Shown piece after piece: positions 54,115 to 61,814 of a stretch of 64,000 bases of DNA; position 1 is the stretch's first letter; each line of letters opens with the position of its first letter. A model generated the notes under the pieces. That model was not told the DNA's origin and did no database searches. It saw only the letters and a list, made by a program, of their open reading frames with translations. This DNA comes from Paludibaculum fermentans_A (lineage in GTDB: Bacteria; Acidobacteriota; Terriglobia; Bryobacterales; Bryobacteraceae), in the NCBI RefSeq assembly GCF_051172195.1, contig NZ_JBPJAQ010000003.1, positions 620,001 through 684,000 on the forward strand. Reading direction: 5' to 3'. The position numbers were made by a program, and so were the translations under genes.

Positions 54115-54279
54115 ATTTCCCTGCCAGATGGAAAAAATACGTAGCGGGTGTGATCGATCCGCGGCTGGTTTGCCGCTTGTATCCACAGATGCCCCAAAAT
54201 CGGAGGCGGCACCGGAGGGCAATCCGGTTGCCTGGATTGGACTGATTGAGAACTGAGGGAGGATGGCTACGCCGTTAGA

Positions 54280-57021
54280 ATGGCAAGCATGCTCCCAGAG
54301 CGCTGGAACAAGCTGGAGGAGGTCTTTCAGACTGCGGCTGACCTGCCGGAGGAGCGGCGGCCGGTCTATCTGAAAGAGGCTTGTGGCGATGATCAGGAGT
54401 TGAGGCGCGAGGTGGAGGAGATGCTCGCCGCCTCAACTCTGGACCTGATCCGGGATGTCATCGAGAGTACTTCGGATTCGATGGCGGCGGAGGCGGATCA
54501 GGATCCGCTGGTTGGTTCTCTACTGGGCGCCTACCGTGTCATCTCGCTCATCGGGCGAGGTGGCATGGGCGTGGTCTACCGGGCCGTCCGCGACGACGAC
54601 CAGTACCACAAGGAAGTCGCCATCAAGGTGATCCCGCGCATGCTGGCCGGGCCTGAGGCGGTCAGCCGCTTCCGCTCGGAACGCCAGATCCTCGCCGACC
54701 TCGACCACCCCAACATCGCCCGCCTGCTGGATGGCGGCACCAGTGATGGCGTTCCCTTCCTGGTGATGGAGTTCGTCGAAGGCGTACCCATTACCCAATA
54801 CGTCAGGGAGCGCAATCTGTCCGTGCCGGATCGCCTGCGCCTGATGCGCAGCGTCTGCGCGGCCGTACAGTCAGCGCATCAGAAACTGGTGGTCCACCGC
54901 GACCTCAAGCCCGCCAACATCCTCGTCACCCCGGATGGCAGCGTCAAACTGCTGGACTTCGGTGTAGCCAAGATGATCGCGCCGTCCGAAACGGACCTGG
55001 TCCAGACCTCCTCGCACATGATGACGCCGGACTACGCCAGCCCGGAACAGATTCAGGGCGCCGCGGTCACCACCGCCAGCGATGTTTACTCGCTGGGTGT
55101 CGTGCTGTTCGAGCTTCTGGCCGGCGAACGGCCCTACAGGGTGACCGGCTCGGGGCTGCGTGAAGCTGAGCGAGTCGTCTGCCAGACAGAGCCGCGCAAG
55201 CTCAGCGAACTGCCCAGCCTTTCACCCCGTCTCCGCCGCCGGCTCTCCGGTGACCTCGACAACATCGTTCAAATGGCGATGCGGAAGCATGCCGATCGCC
55301 GCTATGGCTCGGTCGAACAGTTCAGCGAGGACCTGCGCCGCCACATGGAAGGCCAGCCCGTGCGGGCTCGCGCCGATACGCCGCTCTACAGTCTGGGTAA
55401 GTTCCTTTCGCGCAACCGCTGGTCGGTGACGGCCGGCCTGCTCGTAGCTGCTTCGCTCATCACGGGGACGGTGGTCGCGGTGCGCCAGGCGCGCCGGGCA
55501 GAACAGCGGTTCTCAGAGTTGCGCGGATTCGCGCGCACCGTGCTGGTAGACCTCCATAGCCAGTTGCGCGACATCCCCGGAACCGCTCCGGCACGCCGCG
55601 CCATCATCGCGCATGTCGAAAACTACCTGCGGAAGCTTGTGGCCCAGGGCGCCACGGATGACGCTTCGCTGGCCAACGAGTTTGCGACCACCTACCTGCG
55701 CCTGGGCGAGATTGCCGAATCCAGCGCCAAGGCATTGTCCGACTTCGAGAACGGCCGCCGGCTGCTGGAACGCAAGGGCGGAGGCGGCGGTCCGCAGCCG
55801 GAGGATGCCGTGCTGCTCGCCCGCCTCCACGAACGCATTGCCGGCGTCGAAGGGGAGCTGGGCAACCCGGCCCAGGTTCAGGAGCAGCTGCTGGCGGCCG
55901 CCGGACTCACTCAACGGCTCATTGACGGCCGGAGGCCGAATCCCGAGGCCGAACAGGTGAACGCCCTCGTGCAGTGGCGCCTGGCGCAGCTCTATCGAAC
56001 CGAATACCGCCTGGCCGACGCTGAGAAGCACGCCCAACTGGCGCTCAATGGTTGTCAGTCGCTGCGGGCGCGCGGTGTCGCCAACCAGGAATTGGATGAG
56101 ATCGAAACGGGCGTCCGGAACGGCCTGGCTGCCATCTTCCGCCGTCAGGGCCGTTGGCAGCTGAGCCTGGAGATGTACCAGGGCATCCTGGCCGACGCCG
56201 AGAAAAGCGCCGCCGCCAATCCCGGCAGCGTCGTAGGCCAGCGCAAACTGGCCCGTTCGCACCAGATCGTGGGGGATATGCTGCGCAGCACCACGGGCCG
56301 CGTGGCCGAGTCGGCCGCTCATCTCCGGGCTGCTGTGCAAATCGGCGAACGGCTCGCCGCGCAGGATTCGGGCGACTCGACATCGGAGCTCAACCTGGGG
56401 CAATATCTCAGCACCGCCGGAGAAGAACTCTCGGCGCCCGGGCAATGGGCGGAATCCGTGTCCTACCTGCGGCGTGCCATGGATATCTTTCAAGCCAGGC
56501 TGAAGCGGACCCCGGATAACGGCGTCGATCAGCTCTACATGGCCTTGTCCGAAGCGTCGCTGGGCGAGCGTCTCGGCGACCACGGACGGCGCGCGGAAGG
56601 CTTGCAGTACATGCGGCTAGGGCTGGAACGCATGCGCAGGCTGGTAGCCCGCGATCCCAAGAACACCACCAACCTGCTGGAGCTCTTCAAAGTGCAGCGC
56701 GCCACGGCGAAACAACTGGCCGCGCAGGGGCAGGCGGCCGAGGCGCTCGCGCTGGCTTCCGATGTGGTCGACCGCGCCCGCGTGGTCGCGGCCCAGGCCA
56801 CCAGCGGTCAATCCTTCACCCGGCGCGAGGTTCCTTTGTCATTGTTGGAAATGGGAGCGGTCTGCCGGATCCTGGGGCGCCCGGAAGAGGCACGCTCCTG
56901 GTTCCAGCAGACCATCCAGGCCTGGGAAGATCTGAATCGCGCAGGCATTCATTTCCCTGAGTTGGAATCGGCGATGACGGAAGCCAGGGTCGGCGCCTCG
57001 CTGGCCACCGGCCGCCCCTAA
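54280..57021 (+). CDS. Ser/Thr protein kinase with transmembrane and TPR-type region
   Basis: 913 residues. The N-terminal segment LPERWNKLEEVFQTAADLP and a helical EVEEMLAAS region precede a Hanks kinase: GRGGMG at 92-97, Lys116, HRDLKPAN at 206-213, DFG at 226-228 and YASPEQ after it. A transmembrane helix (TAGLLVAASLITGTVVAV) lies near 384-403. The remaining 500 residues are TPR-like helices in the expected extracytoplasmic part. It likely senses an envelope signal. The best Shine-Dalgarno is about 17 bases upstream, so the ATG at 54280 or 54289 may be used. Preceded by the ECF sigma factor. Confidence 0.92.
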   Translation: MASMLPERWNKLEEVFQTAADLPEERRPVYLKEACGDDQELRREVEEMLAASTLDLIRDVIESTSDSMAAEADQDPLVGSLLGAYRVISLIGRGGMGVVYRAVRDDDQYHKEVAIKVIPRMLAGPEAVSRFRSERQILADLDHPNIARLLDGGTSDGVPFLVMEFVEGVPITQYVRERNLSVPDRLRLMRSVCAAVQSAHQKLVVHRDLKPANILVTPDGSVKLLDFGVAKMIAPSETDLVQTSSHMMTPDYASPEQIQGAAVTTASDVYSLGVVLFELLAGERPYRVTGSGLREAERVVCQTEPRKLSELPSLSPRLRRRLSGDLDNIVQMAMRKHADRRYGSVEQFSEDLRRHMEGQPVRARADTPLYSLGKFLSRNRWSVTAGLLVAASLITGTVVAVRQARRAEQRFSELRGFARTVLVDLHSQLRDIPGTAPARRAIIAHVENYLRKLVAQGATDDASLANEFATTYLRLGEIAESSAKALSDFENGRRLLERKGGGGGPQPEDAVLLARLHERIAGVEGELGNPAQVQEQLLAAAGLTQRLIDGRRPNPEAEQVNALVQWRLAQLYRTEYRLADAEKHAQLALNGCQSLRARGVANQELDEIETGVRNGLAAIFRRQGRWQLSLEMYQGILADAEKSAAANPGSVVGQRKLARSHQIVGDMLRSTTGRVAESAAHLRAAVQIGERLAAQDSGDSTSELNLGQYLSTAGEELSAPGQWAESVSYLRRAMDIFQARLKRTPDNGVDQLYMALSEASLGERLGDHGRRAEGLQYMRLGLERMRRLVARDPKNTTNLLELFKVQRATAKQLAAQGQAAEALALASDVVDRARVVAAQATSGQSFTRREVPLSLLEMGAVCRILGRPEEARSWFQQTIQAWEDLNRAGIHFPELESAMTEARVGASLATGRP

Positions 57022-57229
57022 AACAGACTCTTCTTCCCGTCCCAGGTGGATAAGGGAACTCTACCCAATTCAGGTGGTTACAAACGGACGGCCCGAGCCA
57101 GGAGGGTGCCTCGGAGCAGGCTTCTGATCCATCTCAATCGCTCCCGCCGAAGACTGGTTGTCTTTCGATTCCAGCGCTCTGAAATGCTCGGGCCAGTCGC
57201 TAAGATGACAACGTGGAGACCCTGTTGTG

Positions 57230-57628
57230 ATGAGCACCCGTATGAACAAAGCGACCGTGCGAGCCTTCGTCGACGCGTTCAATCGTGGAGACTTTGAAGC
57301 GGTCGGGAAGCTCTGCACCGAGGATGTCAAGATCCAGGGGGTTCCCGGGCAGGCCGGGTTTGCGGCCGCCGCCAGTATCTGGCGCGAATTGCATGAGGCC
57401 TACAACCTCCAACTGGATGTGGAGGATATGGTGGGTGAGGGCTCCATCGTGGCGGTTCGACTGAATGAGCAGGGGACGTTTACCCGGCCCTTTCGCGGGC
57501 TTCAGCCTACCGGCAAATCCTATACCCTGGTGGCCATCGAATGGTTCCATTTGCGTGACGGGAAGATCGCGGCGCACTGGGGCGCGCGCGACTCCGCCTC
57601 CATGATGAAGCAACTCGGCGTAGCCTAG
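57230..57628 (+). CDS. NTF2/SnoaL-like protein
   Basis: About 132 residues from ATG 57230 (a GTG immediately upstream is also in frame). The fold signature is VRAFVDAFNRGDFEAVGKLCTEDVKIQGVPG at the start (given here as key residues), WRELHEAYNLQLDVEDMVGEG in the middle and WFHLRDGKIAAHWGARDS at the end, typical of NTF2-like SnoaL polyketide-cyclase/isomerase or ester-binding proteins. A GGAGA site lies before the start. No partner gene is visible. Confidence 0.8.
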   Translation: MSTRMNKATVRAFVDAFNRGDFEAVGKLCTEDVKIQGVPGQAGFAAAASIWRELHEAYNLQLDVEDMVGEGSIVAVRLNEQGTFTRPFRGLQPTGKSYTLVAIEWFHLRDGKIAAHWGARDSASMMKQLGVA

Positions 57629-57660
57629 TTCACGAATAAGTTTACTTTGGCTCCCCTTGA

Positions 57661-57697
57661 AACCTGAGGGATCTTGACGCCATACTCCCCTTAGGTT
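57661..57697 (+). promoter_or_regulatory. Candidate PadR operator/promoter
   Basis: AACCTGAGGGA (57661-57671) and TCCCCTTAGGTT (57686-57697) form an imperfect inverted repeat, with TTGACG at 57674-57679 between as a possible -35. It lies 13 to 49 bases before the padR ATG at 57710, where an autoregulated PadR site is expected. Confidence 0.5.
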
Positions 57698-57709
57698 CTT
57701 AAGGGAAGC

Positions 57710-58066
57710 ATGCAGAAGCAATCGCTCGACGTCGTGCGTGGCACGCTGGACGTCATCATACTGAAAACATTGAGCTGGGGCGCCTTGCACGGCTACGCCA
57801 TTGCGCAGTGGATCCGCCAGCAGACGGACGAAGCCATCCTGGTCGAGGAGGGTGCCCTGTATCCGGCCCTTTACCGGATGGAGGACAAAGGCTGGATCGA
57901 AGCTGAGTGGGGGCTGTCCGAGAACAATCGCCGCGCCAAGTACTACCGCCTCACCCCGGCCGGCCACGAACGGCTGGCGAGCGAAACACGGACCTGGGAA
58001 CACTACGCCGCCGCCATCGCCAAGATCCTGGGCGCCACCCGAGGTGCGCAGGCGGTGGGCCACTGA
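57710..58066 (+). CDS. PadR-family transcriptional regulator (acidobacterial type)
   Basis: 118 residues. LDVVRGTLDVIILKTLSWGALHGYAIAQWI, a wing with GALYPALYRMEDKGWIEAEWG and ENNRRAKYYRLTPAG are the conserved parts of the acidobacterial PadR group (TIGR03433-like). A 30-residue C-terminal helix provides dimerisation. It is directly followed by an ADOP permease with TGATG stop/start overlap (58064-58068), so it probably represses its own operon. Site GGGAAG lies near the start. Confidence 0.9.
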   Translation: MQKQSLDVVRGTLDVIILKTLSWGALHGYAIAQWIRQQTDEAILVEEGALYPALYRMEDKGWIEAEWGLSENNRRAKYYRLTPAGHERLASETRTWEHYAAAIAKILGATRGAQAVGH

Positions 58067-60741
58067 TGCGCGACGAGCCCATGTGGCGCCGCTATCTGCG
58101 GTTTTTCGGCGCCAACCCCACAGCCGATGTGGATGACGAGCTGCGCTTCCACCTTGAGGAAAAGACCAGCGAGCTCATGCAGCAGGGCCTGCCGCGCGAT
58201 GCAGCCCGCGCCGAGGCTGTCCGCCAGTTCGGAGACCTGAAGGAATTCCGCCGCATGTGCCGGCAACAACGCACACAAAGGGAGCACCGCATGGATCGCA
58301 GGGAGTACTTCGCTGGCTGGATGCAGGATCTCCGGTATGCCGCGCGGCGACTCAGGAGCGACGTGGGCTTTACGGCCGTGGCCGTCTTGATCCTCGCCTT
58401 GGGCATCGCCGCCAGCACCACGGTTTTCACCATCGTCCATGCCTTGGTGATCAGGCCGCTGCCGTTCCATGAGCCCGACCGCCTGGTCTGGATCGCCAAT
58501 GCCGGGAAAGGCCGGGACGCCTCAGACCCAAGTTCGATCACCAGCCGCATCGGCACGCTCATGTCCTGGCGCGAAACCACCACCTCCTTCGAAAAGCTGG
58601 CGGGTTACAACGCATTCTTCGGCTACTTCACCTACAACTTCTCTCGCTCGGGTGGCACCCCGGAGCGCCTGAACGGCATGGGCGTCACCGACAGCTTCTT
58701 TGAAACGCTGGGTGTCCAACCAGTTCTGGGGCGGCTGTTCACGACAGAGGAGTATGTCGCCAACGGCCGCAAGGCTGTCCTCCTCAGTGATGGGCTTTGG
58801 CGGCGGTTGTTCGCGGCCAATCCAGCGGTGATTGGCGCCACGGTATCGATCAACGACGCACCCGTTGTCGTAGCGGGGGTGATGCCTGCCTCGTTCGACT
58901 TTGCTTCCACATTTACCCCGGGTTCGAAGGTCGACATGTGGGAGCCGTTTCCCATGAACGACACCATCGATCGCAATTATGGAAATATTCTGGCAATCGT
59001 CGGACGCCTAAAGCCCGGGGTATCGCTCTCTGCCGCGCAAGCCGAGATCGACCAAGCCACAAAGACGATCAAGCAGCTTCATCCTGATCGGGGCAGTACC
59101 TATCAGGGATCTCTGTCAACCTTGCGTGAGCATGTCTCAGGAGAGGTCAAGCGGCCGTTGGCCGTGATGTCCGCGGCGGTCGGACTATTGTTGCTGCTGA
59201 TGTGCGTGAACCTCGCCAATCTGATGCTGGCCCGCACCATGTCCCGCCAGCGGGAGATGTCGGTGCGAGTAGCCCTGGGGGCCGGCCGGCTGCGTGTCGT
59301 CCGCCAATTGCTGACGGAGAGTCTGCTGCTCTCGGCCGCCGGTGTACTGTTGAGCCTGCCGCTGGCTGTCGGCGCGACCGCCATGGTTGCCCGGCTGCAG
59401 GGAACCCGTGTTCCCCTGCTGAGCCAGGTGGAAGTGAACCTTTGGGCTCTACTCTTCAGTGCCGTGGTTGGAGTATTCTCCGGTATTCTGTTTGGCCTCG
59501 CGCCGGCGCTCAGCCTGTTTAACGGTTCGCTCTTCGAAACCCTGAAACAGGCGGGCCGCGGGACGGATGGGAACAATCGGCAGTGGACCCGCAAAGGGCT
59601 GGTCGCGACCGAAGTGGCATTGGCTTCCGTGCTCCTCATCGGAGCAGGTCTTCTCATGCGGAGCTTCGTCAAACTCATGGAAGCGGATCGCGGATTCCAG
59701 TCGGAGCATGTCCTCGCGGTGCGGGTGGATCCGGGAGGGCGTTACCCCGCGCCGGAAAAGCTGGACGCTTTCTTTCTCAGCGTCCGGGAGAAAATCGCCG
59801 CGGCGCCGGGCATCGAAGCAATCGGCCTCACAGACGCCCTGCCCTTCGACCGGGATCGCAGTTGGAACCTCGGTGCCCTGGGCAAAAGCTACGGCCCCGG
59901 TGAGATGCCCGGCGGTTTCGTCCGTATGGTCAGCCCCGGGTACTTCGAGGCGATGCGTATCCCCTTGATCGCAGGCCGCCGGTTCAATGGCGGTGACATT
60001 CGAGGCCGCGAGCCGGTCATCATCCTGAATCAATCTCTGGCGCGCACGCTCTTCGGCAAGGGCGACGCGGTGGGGCAAATGATCGCTATGGGCCCCCCAA
60101 CGGGCACGCGTGTCGTAGGCGTCGTCAAGGACGTCCGCCACACTTCGCTGGAAGAAGAGGCAGGCGGGGAGTTCTACCTCGTCGCAAATCAGCGGTCGCT
60201 CACCTCGCTGGATGTGGTGGTGCGCACCTCGCTGCCTCCAGCCGCTGCCTCTGCGGCCATACGCCAGGCTGTCTGGACAGTCGACTCCACCCAGCCACTG
60301 GGTGAGTTCCGCCTGATGGACGATCTGGTGGCCCGCGCAGCCTCACCGCGCCGGTTCCTACTGCTGCTGCTCGGCGCCTTCGCCGGCCTGGCCCTCATCC
60401 TCGCTTCGCTGGGTATCTACGGCGTCATTTCGTATGGCGTTTCCCAGCGCGGCATCGAGATTGGCATCCGCATGGCCCTGGGTGCGCAGCCTGCCCATGT
60501 GCAATGGAACGTCCTGCGCGAAGCCCTGTCCCTCACCGCCGGGGGACTCCTGGTGGGCGTCTCCGCAGCGCTCATCCTCACTCGCCTCTTTGCCGCCCTG
60601 CTCTACGAGGTGAAGCCCGCCGACGCAGCCACCTACGGCGGCATTATCGGCCTGTTGCTGGCCGTCTCCGCCCTGGCCGGCTACCTCCCCTCGCGCCGGG
60701 CCGCCCGCATCGATCCGGTGGTCGCGCTCAGGGCCGATTGA
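58066..60741 (+). CDS. FtsX/MacB-type permease (ADOP family), PadR-linked
   Basis: 891 residues from ATG 58066, overlapping the padR stop. An N-terminal prefix (MRDEPMWRRYLRFFGANP, DELRFHLEEKTSELMQQGL) is found in PadR-linked ADOP proteins. The rest follows MacB order: VAVLILALGIAASTTVFTIV, the periplasmic domain, LCVNLANLMLARTMSRQREMSVRVALG-type FtsX module, a second periplasmic domain, GIEIGIRMALGAQ and the ending DPVVALRAD. No ATPase gene. Together with padR and the candidate operator it forms one regulated unit; the tag gene starts 24 bases after its stop and may share the transcript. Confidence 0.92.
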   Translation: MRDEPMWRRYLRFFGANPTADVDDELRFHLEEKTSELMQQGLPRDAARAEAVRQFGDLKEFRRMCRQQRTQREHRMDRREYFAGWMQDLRYAARRLRSDVGFTAVAVLILALGIAASTTVFTIVHALVIRPLPFHEPDRLVWIANAGKGRDASDPSSITSRIGTLMSWRETTTSFEKLAGYNAFFGYFTYNFSRSGGTPERLNGMGVTDSFFETLGVQPVLGRLFTTEEYVANGRKAVLLSDGLWRRLFAANPAVIGATVSINDAPVVVAGVMPASFDFASTFTPGSKVDMWEPFPMNDTIDRNYGNILAIVGRLKPGVSLSAAQAEIDQATKTIKQLHPDRGSTYQGSLSTLREHVSGEVKRPLAVMSAAVGLLLLLMCVNLANLMLARTMSRQREMSVRVALGAGRLRVVRQLLTESLLLSAAGVLLSLPLAVGATAMVARLQGTRVPLLSQVEVNLWALLFSAVVGVFSGILFGLAPALSLFNGSLFETLKQAGRGTDGNNRQWTRKGLVATEVALASVLLIGAGLLMRSFVKLMEADRGFQSEHVLAVRVDPGGRYPAPEKLDAFFLSVREKIAAAPGIEAIGLTDALPFDRDRSWNLGALGKSYGPGEMPGGFVRMVSPGYFEAMRIPLIAGRRFNGGDIRGREPVIILNQSLARTLFGKGDAVGQMIAMGPPTGTRVVGVVKDVRHTSLEEEAGGEFYLVANQRSLTSLDVVVRTSLPPAAASAAIRQAVWTVDSTQPLGEFRLMDDLVARAASPRRFLLLLLGAFAGLALILASLGIYGVISYGVSQRGIEIGIRMALGAQPAHVQWNVLREALSLTAGGLLVGVSAALILTRLFAALLYEVKPADAATYGGIIGLLLAVSALAGYLPSRRAARIDPVVALRAD

Positions 60742-60765
60742 GCCGCGCAATGTTAGCTTGAAAGA

Positions 60766-61368
60766 GTGCCTGGACTCACACTCGGAGAAGATCAGAAACA
60801 GCGCTGCTGGTGGTGCTGCTCCACCTCGGAATATGTCGCCTATCACGACAACGAATGGGGCATGCCGATGCTCGACGATCACCGGCTGTTCGAAAAACTC
60901 TGCCTCGAAGGCTTCCAGTCCGGCTTGAGCTGGCTCACCATCCTGCGCAAGCGCGAAGCCTTCCGCAAGGGCTTCGCAGGCTTCGATTTCCGCAAGGTGG
61001 CGCGCTTCGGGCCGCCAGACGTCGAAAGGCTCCTGGCCGATGCGGGCATCGTGCGCCATCGCGGCAAGATCGAGTCCACCATCAACAACGCCGCCCGTGC
61101 CTGCGAATTGGTCGACGAGTTTGGCTCGATTGCCAGCTATGTCTGGAAATACGAACCCAAACGCCGCGTGCCGGAGTCGATCCTGCCCACCTCACCCGAA
61201 TCCATCGCCATGTCCAAGGATCTGAAAAAGCGCGGCTGGAGTTTCGTTGGGCCCACCACCGTCTACGCGTTCATGCAGGCCATGGGGCTGGTCAACGACC
61301 ACCTGGAGGGCTGCCATGCCAGGAAACTCTGCGAAAGCGCCCGCCGCAAAGTGAAGCCCGGCGCTTAG
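60766..61368 (+). CDS. tag: DNA-3-methyladenine glycosylase I
   Basis: 200 residues from GTG 60766; the extension before the usual first motif RCWWC is about 12 residues longer than in E. coli Tag. Motifs: Cys near residue 14 and HDNEWGMP, DDHRLFEKLCLEGFQSGLSW (HhH-region helices), EGFQSGLSWLTILRKREAFR, and DHLEGCH near the C-terminus, giving the zinc-binding Cys/His set. The enzyme excises 3-methyladenine from alkylated DNA. It lies between two ADOP modules and likely is co-transcribed with the upstream one, which looks fortuitous. Confidence 0.92.
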   Translation: MPGLTLGEDQKQRCWWCCSTSEYVAYHDNEWGMPMLDDHRLFEKLCLEGFQSGLSWLTILRKREAFRKGFAGFDFRKVARFGPPDVERLLADAGIVRHRGKIESTINNAARACELVDEFGSIASYVWKYEPKRRVPESILPTSPESIAMSKDLKKRGWSFVGPTTVYAFMQAMGLVNDHLEGCHARKLCESARRKVKPGA

Positions 61369-61418
61369 CAAAAGTCCCGTGGGCGGCCATCCAGTTAGTC
61401 AACTTTTGGGCTTTCCTC

Positions 61419-61470
61419 TTGCGCTTCTACAGGGACGTCTGCTATGTTCCCTGTAGAAGCGCAAAGGGAG
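61419..61470 (+). promoter_or_regulatory. Perfect 17-bp inverted repeat: padR operator and promoter
   Basis: Left arm TTGCGCTTCTACAGGGA (61419-61435) is exactly complementary to the right arm TCCCTGTAGAAGCGCAA (61448-61464), with a 12-base spacer. A TATGTT -10-like element falls at 61443-61448, and the ribosome site AAGGGAG (61464-61470) starts where the right arm ends. The structure is best read as an autoregulatory PadR site; as RNA it could also form a hairpin just before the start codon. Confidence 0.8.
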
Positions 61471-61475
61471 AACCC

Positions 61476-61805
61476 ATGAACGATCGCATTGACCTGCCGC
61501 AGGGCACTCTGGACCTGCTGATCCTCCGGACTCTGGAGCTTGGCCCGCAGCACGGCTGGGGGATCTCTGAGCGCGTGCAGCAGATGTCCAGCGACGTGCT
61601 GCGGATTCAACAGGGGTCGTTGTATCCGGCGCTGCACCGGTTGGAGCGGCGCGGGTGGATCAAGGCGCACTGGGGCACCTCGGAAAACAATCGCAAGGCC
61701 AAGTATTACGAACTCAGCAAGAGCGGGCGGCAGCAGTTGGCGGCTGAAACCGAGTCGTGGCAGCGCCTGACGGCCGCGGTGGCGCAAGTGCTGGGGCCGG
61801 CCTAG
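61476..61805 (+). CDS. PadR-family transcriptional regulator (acidobacterial type)
   Basis: 109 residues from ATG 61476 with AAGGGAG five bases upstream. DLPQGTLDLLILRTLELGPQHGWGISERVQQ, SLYPALHRLERRGWIKAHWG and ENNRKAKYYELSKSGRQQL match the PadR at 57710 block for block. The permease starts 9 bases after its stop (61805 to 61815). A perfect 17-bp inverted repeat lies 12 bases before its ATG. Likely a repressor of its own permease operon. Confidence 0.92.
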   Translation: MNDRIDLPQGTLDLLILRTLELGPQHGWGISERVQQMSSDVLRIQQGSLYPALHRLERRGWIKAHWGTSENNRKAKYYELSKSGRQQLAAETESWQRLTAAVAQVLGPA

Positions 61806-61814
61806 GAGACTACT

